Shown: positions 50,298 through 58,336 of the stretch, in pieces
How the letters are laid out: each line of letters starts with the position of its first letter
Position numbering within the stretch: position 1 is the first letter of the stretch
Assembly: GCF_014648915.1 (NCBI RefSeq)
Contig: NZ_BMSA01000014.1
Location: 62,001 to 126,000, forward strand
Origin: Streptomyces phaeofaciens
Lineage (GTDB): Bacteria; Actinomycetota; Actinomycetes; Streptomycetales; Streptomycetaceae
Reading direction: 5' to 3'
DNA: 64,000 nucleotides
The notes under the pieces: generated by a model
What the model saw: the letters and a program-made list of their open reading frames with translations, nothing else
Told to the model about the DNA's origin: nothing
The model's database searches: none
Program-made: the position numbers and the translations under genes

Positions 50298-51683
50298 TCA
50301 CGCCGCGGCCTGGAGGTCCAGCCGCGCCCCGAACTCCCTTACCACCGGCTCCTCCCGGTACGGCTCCAGCCGCTGCTGGAGGTCCTCCAGGTACTCCGCG
50401 CCCCGGTTGGAGCGGAGTGTTCCGAGCAGCTCGACCGCCTTCAGGCCGGTGTGGCAGGCCTGTTCGACCTCCCGCTGCTGCACCTGCGCGGTGGCGAGCA
50501 GCACATAGCCGATCGCGCGCCTGCGGGCTCGGCTCTCCGGGAGCCCGGCCAGGGACTGCTCGGCGCACCGGGCGGCCGCCTCCGCCTGGCCGAGGTCGCG
50601 GTGGCAGTGCGCCAACTCGTCGGCCAGATAGGCCTCGTCGAAGTGCGCGATCCACGCCGGGTCGTCGCCGACGGACGGATCGGCCGCCTCCAGCGCGGAC
50701 ACCGCCCGCCCGGACGCGAGCTGGGTCGCCCGTACGTCGCCCGTCAGCGCGTGGCCGCGCGCCTCCGCGGCGAAGAACATCGCCTCCGCGCGCGGGGTGA
50801 CCCGCCCGCGTGCGCCCTCCTGGGCGGCGCGCGCCAACTGGGAGATCTCCCGGGGGTTCCCGAGCTGCGCGGCGAGGTGGCTCATGGAGGCGGCGAGCAC
50901 GTATCCGCCGTAGCCGCGGTCGCCCGCCGCCTGGGCGAGGCGCAGGGCCTGGATGTAGTAGCGCTGGGCCAGGCCCGGTTGGCCGGTGTCGACGGCCATG
51001 TACCCGGCCAGTTCCGTCAACCGGGCGACGGCGGCGAAGAGTTCCCGGCCCACCGACTCCCGGTAGGAGCCGGCCAGCAGCCCCGAGACAACACTGTTGA
51101 GGTAGTGCACGACGACCGGGCGGACGTGCCCGCTGCCGTACTGGTGGTCGAGGTCGACCAGCGCCTGGGTCATCGCCTTCACGGCGGCCACGTCGGACAG
51201 GCCCACCCGCGGTCCCGCCGAGCGCGCCACCTGGGCGTCGGGCGACGAGATCAGCCAGTCGCGGCTGGGCTCGACCAGCGCCGACGCGGCGACGGAGGAG
51301 CCGGTGAGGAAGTCGCGGCGGCCCACGTCGCTGCGCCACAGCTCGCAGACCTGCTCGATGGCCCCCAGCACCGTCGGCGAGAACTGGAGACCGACGCCGG
51401 AGGCGAGGTTCTTGCCGTTGGCCATGCCGATCTCGTCGATCGTGACCGTGCGGCCGAGCTTGCGGCCCAGGGCCTCGGCGATGATCGCCGGAGCGCGTCC
51501 GCGCGGCTGCTGTCCGCGCAGCCAGCGGGCCACGGACGTCTTGTCGTAGCGCAGGTCGAGTCCGTGCTCGGCACCGCACATGTTGACCCTGCGGGCGAGC
51601 CCGGCGTTCGAGCACCCCGCCTCCTGGATGAGCGCCTGCAACCGTTCGTTCGGCTGCCGCGCGACGAGAGGCCTTGCGGCCAT
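50298..51683 (-). CDS. NsdA-like transcriptional regulator with TPR-like region
   Basis: A 461-residue regulator. The N-terminal part (NERLQALIQEAGCSNAGLAR, KTSVARWLRGQQPRGRAP) is an XRE-like helix-turn-helix. The remainder (about 190-450) is a chain of TPR-like helical pairs (AQRYYIQALRLAQAAGDRGY). This architecture is shared by NsdA and related regulators of development and antibiotic production in Streptomyces. ATG at 51683. The 276-bp divergent gap to the primase-like gene shows only a possible -10 for that gene. Confidence 0.83.
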   Translation of the reverse strand: MAARPLVARQPNERLQALIQEAGCSNAGLARRVNMCGAEHGLDLRYDKTSVARWLRGQQPRGRAPAIIAEALGRKLGRTVTIDEIGMANGKNLASGVGLQFSPTVLGAIEQVCELWRSDVGRRDFLTGSSVAASALVEPSRDWLISSPDAQVARSAGPRVGLSDVAAVKAMTQALVDLDHQYGSGHVRPVVVHYLNSVVSGLLAGSYRESVGRELFAAVARLTELAGYMAVDTGQPGLAQRYYIQALRLAQAAGDRGYGGYVLAASMSHLAAQLGNPREISQLARAAQEGARGRVTPRAEAMFFAAEARGHALTGDVRATQLASGRAVSALEAADPSVGDDPAWIAHFDEAYLADELAHCHRDLGQAEAAARCAEQSLAGLPESRARRRAIGYVLLATAQVQQREVEQACHTGLKAVELLGTLRSNRGAEYLEDLQQRLEPYREEPVVREFGARLDLQAAA

Positions 51684-51943
51684 GGGCACTACCCCCTGTG
51701 GAGTTCCGCACCGAAATTTCCGGCCGAGAAGATCAATGCCCCACGGACATAGGGAAAATGCGAGGCATGAGAGGATTGCCGAGTATTTCCTGGTTACCGG
51801 CGGAAGCCCGCCCCCCACTCGTGACTACCCGCTCCCCGCGCCCGTTCCTCCCGCGCGCCCCCACCCGTGCACCCATGCGCCCCGGACGCCGAAGCGATGC
51901 TCCTCCTCCGGGTGAACGGGCGGGCGTAACCCCTGGTGACCGC

Positions 51944-51949
51944 TAGAGT
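51944..51949 (+). promoter_or_regulatory. Possible -10 box of a leaderless transcript
   Basis: TAGAGT ends 11 nt before the GTG at 51960 and 2 nt before GTG 51951. No Shine-Dalgarno precedes either, so a leaderless or very short-leader mRNA is suggested. Confidence 0.35.
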
Positions 51950-51959
51950 TGTGTTCATC

Positions 51960-52613
51960 GTGGAAGAGACCATCGCGGGCGCCGATGCCGCTCAAATCCC
52001 GAAGCAGCGCGGGGAATCGCTGCTCGAGACCGCCGTTCGTTACGCCGAGGAACGTCATTGGGACGTGTTTCCCGGCACCTGGCTGGAGGCCGTCGACGGG
52101 GTGCAGCGATGCTCCTGCGAGGAGACCTCGTGCGGTGCGCCGGGTGCGCACCCCGCGCGCCCCGACTGGGCGACCCAGGCGACCGGCAGCGCGACCGTCG
52201 CCCGCCGGATGTGGCAGAAACAGCCCACCGCCTCGATCCTGCTGCCGACGGGGCGGACGTTCGACGCGATCTCCGTTCCGGAGACGGCCGGTTTCCTCGC
52301 GCTCGCGCGCATGGAGCGGATGGAGCTGACGCTCGGGCCGGTGACGCTGACGCCGGACCGGCGGATGCATTTCTTCGTGCTGCCGGGGGCGTCGGCCAAG
52401 GTGCCGGAGCTGGTGCGCAAGCTCGGCTGGTCCCTTTCCGCCCTCGACCTCGTGACGCTGGGCGAGGGGATGTACGTGGCCGCGCCGCCGACCCGGTTCG
52501 GGTCCTGGGGGGCCGTGCAGTGGGCCTGCCGGCCGACCGCAGCGAACCGGTGGCTGCCGGACGCCGAGGAGTTGATCTCGCCGCTGGCCTACGCCTGCGG
52601 CAGGGACCGCTGA
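51960..52613 (+). CDS. Bifunctional DNA primase/polymerase-like N-terminal domain protein
   Basis: A 217-residue protein whose core matches the actinobacterial Prim-Pol-like fold. It has ETAVRYAEERHWDVFPG at the start, cysteines in CSCEETSCGAPGAHP, and WQKQPTASILLPTGRTFD. It is a stand-alone short form without a helicase or other domains. Catalytic acids typical of active Prim-Pol are not clearly visible, so a regulatory or inactive role is possible. GTG at 51960; GTG at 51951 is the alternative. It precedes an ABC transporter operon. Confidence 0.75.
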   Translation: MEETIAGADAAQIPKQRGESLLETAVRYAEERHWDVFPGTWLEAVDGVQRCSCEETSCGAPGAHPARPDWATQATGSATVARRMWQKQPTASILLPTGRTFDAISVPETAGFLALARMERMELTLGPVTLTPDRRMHFFVLPGASAKVPELVRKLGWSLSALDLVTLGEGMYVAAPPTRFGSWGAVQWACRPTAANRWLPDAEELISPLAYACGRDR

Positions 52614-52643
52614 CGTCGCCCCGTCCCCCCGTAGGGTTCAGGT

Positions 52644-53414
52644 ATGACGTCCGTACGCGTGCGCAATCTCTGGAAACGGTTCGGGCAACAGGTTGCCGTC
52701 GCCGGGATCGATCTCGATCTTCCTGCCGGGAAGTTCATCGGGCTCGTCGGGCCGAACGGGGCCGGGAAGACCACCACGCTGTCGATGGTGACCGGGCTGC
52801 TGCGGCCCGACGAGGGCACCGTCGAGGTCGTCGGGCACGACGTGTGGCGCGATCCGGTGGAGGTCAAGGCGCGGATCGGGGTGCTGCCGGAGGGGCTCCG
52901 GCTGTTCGAGCGGCTGTCCGGGCGTGAACTGCTGGGCTACAGCGGGCGGTTGCGCGGGCTGCCCGGCGCCGAGGTCGACAAGCGGGCCACCCAGCTGCTC
53001 GACGTCCTCGATCTGGCCGGTGCCCAGCACAAGCTCGTCGTCGACTACTCGACCGGTATGCGCAAGAAGATCGGGCTCGCGGCCGCGCTCCTCCACAATC
53101 CTGAAGTGCTCTTCCTGGACGAGCCGTTCGAGGGCGTCGACCCCGTCTCCGCGCAGACCATCCGGGGCGTGCTGGAGCGGTACACCGCCTCCGGCGCCAC
53201 CGTCGTCTTCTCCTCCCACGTCATGGAGCTGGTCGAGTCGCTGTGCGACTGGGTGGCCGTGATGGCCGCCGGGCGCATCCGGGCCCATGGCCCGCTGGAG
53301 GAGGTGCGCGGGTCCGCGCCCTCGCTCCAGGAGGCGTTCCTCCAGCTCGTCGGCGCGCAGGGGCGGGACGCCGGGTCCGATCTCGACTGGCTGGGCGGCG
53401 GGGCGGTCCGGTGA
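52644..53414 (+). CDS. ABC transporter ATP-binding protein
   Basis: A 256-residue ATPase with Walker A GPNGAGKTTT, signature YSTGMRKKIGLAAAL, Walker B VLFLDEPFEGVDP and switch His in VVFSSHVMEL. The signature is the STGM variant seen in ABC-2-type exporters. GTGA overlap with the permease gene. Exported substrate unknown. Confidence 0.92.
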   Translation: MTSVRVRNLWKRFGQQVAVAGIDLDLPAGKFIGLVGPNGAGKTTTLSMVTGLLRPDEGTVEVVGHDVWRDPVEVKARIGVLPEGLRLFERLSGRELLGYSGRLRGLPGAEVDKRATQLLDVLDLAGAQHKLVVDYSTGMRKKIGLAAALLHNPEVLFLDEPFEGVDPVSAQTIRGVLERYTASGATVVFSSHVMELVESLCDWVAVMAAGRIRAHGPLEEVRGSAPSLQEAFLQLVGAQGRDAGSDLDWLGGGAVR

Positions 53415-55018
53415 GCGCGCAGACCGCCGCGCCGGGCCTCGCCCCCACCGTCGTACGGCTGAAGCTGTCGCTGTTGCGCAACGGGCTCCGGCAGTCCGGT
53501 GGGCGGCGGGCCGCGTATGTGGCGTCGGCCGTGTGCGCGCTGCTGTTCGCCGCGTTGCAGCTGATCGGGCTGATCGCGCTGCGCGGGCATGCGCACGCCG
53601 AATCGCTCGTGGTGCTGCTGGTGGCGGTGCTGGGGCTGGGGTGGGCGGTGATGCCGCTGTTCTTCCCCAGCGGGGACGAGACCCTCGACCCGACCCGGCT
53701 GGTGATGCTGCCGCTGCGGCCCCGGCCGCTGGTGTGGGCGCTGCTGGCGGCCTCGCTGGTCGGCATCGGGCCGCTGTTCACGGTGGTCATGCTGATCGGC
53801 TCGGTGATCGCGGTGGCGCACGGCGGCGCCGCGTTCGCGGTCGGTGTGGTGGGGGGCGTGCTGGCGCTGCTGGTGTGCGTGGCCCTCGCGCGGGCCGTCG
53901 CCGCCGCCAACATCCGGCTGCTGTCCAGCCGCAAGGGGCGGGATCTCGCCGTCCTGAGCGGGCTGGTCATCGCGGTCGGCGCGCAGGTCGTCAACTTCGG
54001 GGCGCAGCGGCTCGGCTCCAGTGGCCTCGGCCAGCTGGACCCGGTGGCGGACGTGCTGCGCTGGCTGCCGCCGGCCTCCGCGATCGGCGCGGTGGACTCC
54101 GTGAGCGAGGGGTCGTACGGGGTCGCCGCCGTCCAACTGCTGATCAGTGCCGGTGCGTTGGTGCTGCTGGTGCGGATGTGGTCACGGAGTCTGACCAGGC
54201 TGATGATCTCGCCGGACGGCTCCACCCTCCAGGCCGCCGAGCCGGCCGCCCGGGACCGGCGCGGTGCGGCGGGGCTGACACGGCTGCTGCCGGGCGGACG
54301 GTCCGGCACGGTGATGGAGCGCAGCCTGCGCTATGTGTGGCGCGACCCGAAGACGAAGGCGGCCTGGGTGACGTCCCTGGCGATCGGGCTGATCGTGCCC
54401 GTCTTCAACGCGCTCCAGGGCACCGGTTCGATCTACTTCGCCTGCTTCGCCGCCGGGATGCTCGGCATCCAGATGTACAACCAGTTCGGGCAGGACACGT
54501 CCGCGTTCTGGATGGTCGCGCTGACCATCTCCTCGCCCCGGGACGCGTATGTCGAACTGCGCGCGCGGGCGCTGGCGCTGCTGGTGATCACGCTGCCGTA
54601 CGCCACGCTGGTGACGGTCCTGACGACCGCGCTGCTCGGCGACTGGGCGAAGCTGCCCGAGGCGCTGGGACTGTCGCTGGCACTGCTCGGCGCGATGCTG
54701 ACGACCGGTGCGTGGACATCGGCCCGCTTCCCCTACTCGATACCGCAGGAGGGCTACAAGAACGTCGCCCCGGGCCAGACCGGCCTCGCCTGGATCTCGA
54801 TCTTCGGCGGGATGGTGTCGGCGGCCCTGCTGTGCGCGCCCGTCATCGCGCTGACGATCTGGCTGCACGTGAGCGAGGGCGGCGAGGCGTGGACCTGGCT
54901 GCTGCTGCCGGGCGGCGCGGCGTACGGGGCGGGGATCACCCTGCTCGGGCTGCGGCTGGCGGCTCCGCGTACGGCGGCACGGCTGCCGGAGATCCTGGCG
55001 GCGGTGAGCAAGGGGTGA
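53411..55018 (+). CDS. ABC-2-type transporter permease
   Basis: A 535-residue membrane protein with about 10-12 hydrophobic segments, including ALLFAALQLIGLIALRG, LVVLLVAVLGLGWAVMPLFF, FAVGVVGGVLALLVCVAL and MVSAALLCAPVIALTIWLHV. Starts GTG at 53411 overlapping the ATPase stop. Large two-half permeases of this kind are common Streptomyces exporters. Substrate unknown. Confidence 0.85.
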   Translation: MSAQTAAPGLAPTVVRLKLSLLRNGLRQSGGRRAAYVASAVCALLFAALQLIGLIALRGHAHAESLVVLLVAVLGLGWAVMPLFFPSGDETLDPTRLVMLPLRPRPLVWALLAASLVGIGPLFTVVMLIGSVIAVAHGGAAFAVGVVGGVLALLVCVALARAVAAANIRLLSSRKGRDLAVLSGLVIAVGAQVVNFGAQRLGSSGLGQLDPVADVLRWLPPASAIGAVDSVSEGSYGVAAVQLLISAGALVLLVRMWSRSLTRLMISPDGSTLQAAEPAARDRRGAAGLTRLLPGGRSGTVMERSLRYVWRDPKTKAAWVTSLAIGLIVPVFNALQGTGSIYFACFAAGMLGIQMYNQFGQDTSAFWMVALTISSPRDAYVELRARALALLVITLPYATLVTVLTTALLGDWAKLPEALGLSLALLGAMLTTGAWTSARFPYSIPQEGYKNVAPGQTGLAWISIFGGMVSAALLCAPVIALTIWLHVSEGGEAWTWLLLPGGAAYGAGITLLGLRLAAPRTAARLPEILAAVSKG

Positions 55019-55096
55019 GCGGGGGCTGAGCGGGGGCACCGAGGCCTCCGGTGCGCCGAGGCTTCCGGCGGGCCGAGGCCTGCCGTCCGCTGCGGC

Positions 55097-56017
55097 TCAC
55101 GGTGTGCTGAACACCGTGTCCAGGAACGGTTCGATCGCCGTGCGCCAGCCCTCCGGCTGGTCGTAGTGGACGAGGTGGCCGGCGTCGGCGACCTCCGCGT
55201 ACTCCCCTCGGGGCAGGACGCGGACCATCTCCTGGGCCTCGGCCCGGCCCAGTTCGCCGTCGAGGCCGCGGACGACCAGGGCGGGGCAGCGGACCTGGGT
55301 CAGCTCCTCCCAGTGGGCGTCGTAGACCCAGGTCTCGCGGGACTTGAGCATCTGCTCGGGCTCGAAGACGGGGCGCCAGCCGTCCGGGGACTCCTGCATC
55401 ACCTCGGCGTAGAACTCGCCCCGGGAGGCGTTCGGGCGCTCCACCCAGGGGTCGTCCTCGCCGAACCACTTGCGGACCTCGGCGAGGGTGGCGAAGGGGA
55501 CGGGCCAGGACTTGAACCAGTCGGCCCACTCGCGCTGCGAGGCCGAGCCGAGCGCGGAGGCCCGCATGTCGCAGATGACCACCGCGCGCACCAGGTCGGG
55601 GCGTTTCGCGGCGAGCTGCCAGGCGGTCAGCGCGCCCATGGCGTGGCCGATGAGGACGGCGGGGGCGAGGCCGAGCTGCTCCAGTGCCGCTTCGAGGTCC
55701 TCGACGTACGCCTCACGGGTGAACGCGGCCTCCGGGGGCTTCTCGCTCCGGCCGTGGCCGCGCTGGTCGAGGGCGACGGCGCGATGGCGCTCGGAGAGCC
55801 AGCGGGCGGTGGACGCCCAGTGCGAGGCCCGGCCCATCAGGCCGTGCAGTAACAGGACGCCCGGCCTGTTCTCGGTCCCGTGCGCGGCGCCCGGGGTGCG
55901 ACCTCCGGTGGACTGGGCCGGAATCACGAGGTCCGGCCCGTCCTTGGGCGGGTCCCCGAACTCCCAGGCCGCCAGGCGTACGCCGCCCGTCCCAGTCACG
56001 TCGATGCGTCGCGCCAT
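55097..56017 (-). CDS. Alpha/beta hydrolase
   Basis: A 306-residue hydrolase. It has VLLLHGLMGRASHWASTARWL (oxyanion HG), the nucleophile elbow LIGHAMGALTAWQ (Gly-His-Ala-Met-Gly, where Ser is usual), and late His in DAGHLVHYDQPEGW. The elbow therefore reads G-H-A-M-G, with Ala replacing the catalytic Ser, so ordinary esterase chemistry may be lost. CAGGA precedes ATG 56017. Downstream of dmdR1 on the same strand but separated by 518 bp. Confidence 0.82.
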   Translation of the reverse strand: MARRIDVTGTGGVRLAAWEFGDPPKDGPDLVIPAQSTGGRTPGAAHGTENRPGVLLLHGLMGRASHWASTARWLSERHRAVALDQRGHGRSEKPPEAAFTREAYVEDLEAALEQLGLAPAVLIGHAMGALTAWQLAAKRPDLVRAVVICDMRASALGSASQREWADWFKSWPVPFATLAEVRKWFGEDDPWVERPNASRGEFYAEVMQESPDGWRPVFEPEQMLKSRETWVYDAHWEELTQVRCPALVVRGLDGELGRAEAQEMVRVLPRGEYAEVADAGHLVHYDQPEGWRTAIEPFLDTVFSTP

Positions 56018-56190
56018 AGGTCCTGGCACCCCCCTAGCCGTCGTACCGCTGTGCTGCCGCTGTCTTGATCAGCGCACGCCCGGTGCGCTCCGTCACGCCA
56101 TCACACGCAGAGTATCGAATGCCTATTCGAGAAACGCCGCATCCGCGAGCAACACCCCTCGTTCGAGTGACCACGCTCAAGGAATGATTG

Positions 56191-56284
56191 CCGCTGCCGA
56201 GGGGAGATCTTCAGCGGGAGGCGGACCGCTCGGGGAAAACGGTCCGAGGGGGACGACCCTGGGAGCTCGGGGCTCCGGGTCGTC
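56191..56284. other. Run of three hairpins, candidate structured RNA
   Basis: Three consecutive perfect stems: CCGCTG/CAGCGG (56191-56217), GGACCG/CGGTCC (56223-56245) and GACGACC/GGTCGTC (56252-56284, with an inner GGAG/CTCC). They are followed by a terminator-like stem. This occupies the 518-bp gap between dmdR1 and the hydrolase gene. No known riboswitch is recognised, and the strand is undecided. Confidence 0.4.
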
Positions 56285-56297
56285 ACAGGGGAGGACA

Positions 56298-56325
56298 GGC
56301 CCCGGTGCCGCACGGCACCGGGGCC
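56298..56325. terminator. Perfect 13-bp terminator hairpin
   Basis: GGCCCCGGTGCCG at 56298-56310 pairs with 56313-56325 around a 2-nt loop (tight; the closing pair probably opens). It would end transcription from dmdR1 (minus strand) or a plus-strand RNA. Confidence 0.7.
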
Positions 56326-56535
56326 CTCCACTCGTCTGCGGCACATCATCCCCGCCCCCTCAGGCCATATGCCTCACGCAAGCCTGGCACGCGAACCGCC
56401 GCCGCGCTGCGATTCGACACAGGGAATCCTCGATTCGACACGATCGACGCCACGCCACAACGACCCCAGGGGTCCCCGGAGTTGACAGAAACTGAACAAC
56501 GCTCAGCCTCTGGATCCCGGCGCGGCGCCCGGCGC

Positions 56536-57228
56536 TCAGCGCTTCGCGACGAACACATGCGACGCGACGTCCGCCTCCAGCTCCGCCGCCTCGCCGCCGC
56601 TGCCCACCAGCACCCCGCCGGCCGACTCCGTCACGCTCACCACCGAACCGGGCTGCACACCCGCCCGGCGCAGCGTGTACATCAGCTGCGCGTCGGTCTG
56701 GATCGGCTCGCCGATCCGGCGCACGACGACCGTCTTGCCCTCCAGGCCCGGGTCGAGATCCGCCAGCGAGACCATGCCCTCGTCCAGGAACGGGTCGGCG
56801 CCGTCCTTCTCTCCCAGCTCCTCCAGACCCGGGATCGGGTTGCCGTACGGCGACTCGGTGGGGTGGCGCAGCAGCTCCAGGACGCGGCGCTCCACCGCCT
56901 CGCTCATCACGTGCTCCCAGCGACAGGCCTCGGCGTGCACCTGCTCCCACTCCAGACCGATCACGTCGACCAGGAGACACTCGGCGAGCCGGTGCTTGCG
57001 CATCACGCGCGTGGCGAGGCGACGGCCCTCGTCGGTCAGCTCCAGGTGCCGGTCGCTGGCCACGGAGACCAGGCCGTCGCGCTCCATGCGCGCCACCGTC
57101 TGGCTGACCGTCGGCCCGCTCTGGTCGAGCCGCTCGGCAATCCGGGCGCGCATGGGGACCACACCTTCCTCCTCCAGCTCGAGGATGGTGCGGAGATACA
57201 TCTCCGTGGTGTCGATCAGTCCGGACAT
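56536..57228 (-). CDS. dmdR1: Iron-dependent DtxR-family repressor DmdR1
   Basis: A 230-residue DtxR/IdeR-family regulator starting MSGLIDTTEMYLRTILELEE. The N-terminal winged HTH (RIAERLDQSGPTVSQTVARM) is followed by the metal-binding dimerisation domain (MRKHRLAECLLVDVIGLEW, CRWEHVMSEAVERRVLELL) and a C-terminal SH3-like domain. Length and sequence fit DmdR1 (DesR) of S. coelicolor, which represses siderophore genes when Fe2+ is bound. A long ORF lies antisense to it, as described for adm in S. coelicolor. Confidence 0.92.
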   Translation of the reverse strand: MSGLIDTTEMYLRTILELEEEGVVPMRARIAERLDQSGPTVSQTVARMERDGLVSVASDRHLELTDEGRRLATRVMRKHRLAECLLVDVIGLEWEQVHAEACRWEHVMSEAVERRVLELLRHPTESPYGNPIPGLEELGEKDGADPFLDEGMVSLADLDPGLEGKTVVVRRIGEPIQTDAQLMYTLRRAGVQPGSVVSVTESAGGVLVGSGGEAAELEADVASHVFVAKR

Positions 57229-57458
57229 TCGTGCCCCTCGATGAGATCTGCCGAAGGCTCGACGGCTCTCCGGCGCGCGTGCGCTGGCCCTGGCCTCAAT
57301 TCTGCCGGATACCACTGACAAGCGTGCCGCGCCGGTGAAACGAGGTCGTTACGCCGAAGTGCGCGGACCGCCCGCTCTCCGCCCCGGCGGACGGCCGGGG
57401 CCGTCCACCCGCCCCGTCCGCCCCGTCCGCCCCATGGACGCTCACCCGTCCCGCCGTA

Positions 57459-57484
57459 TTGACAGCGCACTGGTCCAGACCGCA
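57459..57484 (+). promoter_or_regulatory. TTGACA -35 with overlapping DasR-type (dre) site
   Basis: TTGACA at 57459-57464 is followed by ACTGGTCCAGACCGCA at 57469-57484, which matches the DasR consensus ACTGGTCTAGACCACT at 13 of 16 positions. It lies 61 bp before the SIS-domain gene. The remaining divergent gap to dmdR1 (57229-57544) shows no clear iron box. Confidence 0.65.
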
Positions 57485-57544
57485 CGGTGATCCGCGACAC
57501 GGACACCCGGCACGGATCCTCGACACGGCAAAGGGGCCCTTCGG

Positions 57545-58300
57545 ATGAGCGACCGCGAGCTCGGCGCCCAGTTCTTCGACGCGGCGATCACGCTGCTTCG
57601 GCGGGTCCGCGACGAAGAGGCCGAGGCCGTCCGAGCGGCCGGCGAACTCCTCGCCGACACCGTGGCCGACGGCGGCCGGCTCTTCGCCTTCGGCGCCGGG
57701 CACTCCTCCCTCGCCGCCCAGGACGTCGTCTACCGCGCGGGCGGCCTGGCCCTGATGAACCTCCTCGTCGTGCCGGGCGTCGTCGGCGTCGACGTCATGC
57801 CCGCCACCCTCGGCTCCGCCCTGGAACGCGTCGACGGCCTCGCGAGCGCCGTCCTGGACACCTCCCCGCTCCGCGCGGGCGACGCCCTCGTGATCATCTC
57901 GCTGTCCGGCCGCAACGCCCTGCCCGTGGAGATGGCCCAGACCGCCCGCGCCCTGGGCGTGAAGGTCATCGGCGTGACCTCGGTGGCGTACGCCTCCCAG
58001 ACCACCTCCCGGCATGCCTCGGGGACCTTCCTGAAGGACCACTGCGACGTCGTCCTGGACTCGAAGATCGCGGTCGGCGACGCGGAACTCACCCTCGACA
58101 CCGTCCCGGCGCCCTTCGCGCCCGCCTCCACGGTCGTCACCTCGGCCCTGCTCCAGGCCGTGATGGCCACCGCGGCCGGCGCCCTCGCCGAGCGCGGCAT
58201 CGAACCGCCGCTGCTGCGCTCCGGGAACGTCGACGGCGGCCACGAATGGAACGGGCGGATCATGAAGGAGTACGGCGACCGGATCTTCTACCGGCGCTGA
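57545..58300 (+). CDS. SIS-domain phosphosugar-binding protein (UPF0309)
   Basis: A 251-residue SIS protein with GRLFAFGAGHSSLAAQDVVY, the sugar-phosphate loop VIISLSGRNALPVEMAQ and the C-terminal HEWNGRIMKEYGDRIFYRR block. The family binds aminosugar phosphates. A DasR-type operator in the promoter fits a role in N-acetylglucosamine metabolism or signalling. ATG at 57545. Confidence 0.88.
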   Translation: MSDRELGAQFFDAAITLLRRVRDEEAEAVRAAGELLADTVADGGRLFAFGAGHSSLAAQDVVYRAGGLALMNLLVVPGVVGVDVMPATLGSALERVDGLASAVLDTSPLRAGDALVIISLSGRNALPVEMAQTARALGVKVIGVTSVAYASQTTSRHASGTFLKDHCDVVLDSKIAVGDAELTLDTVPAPFAPASTVVTSALLQAVMATAAGALAERGIEPPLLRSGNVDGGHEWNGRIMKEYGDRIFYRR

Positions 58301-58336
58301 GCCCGCCGCCGGACGCCGCACCCGCGCGTGCCGCCC

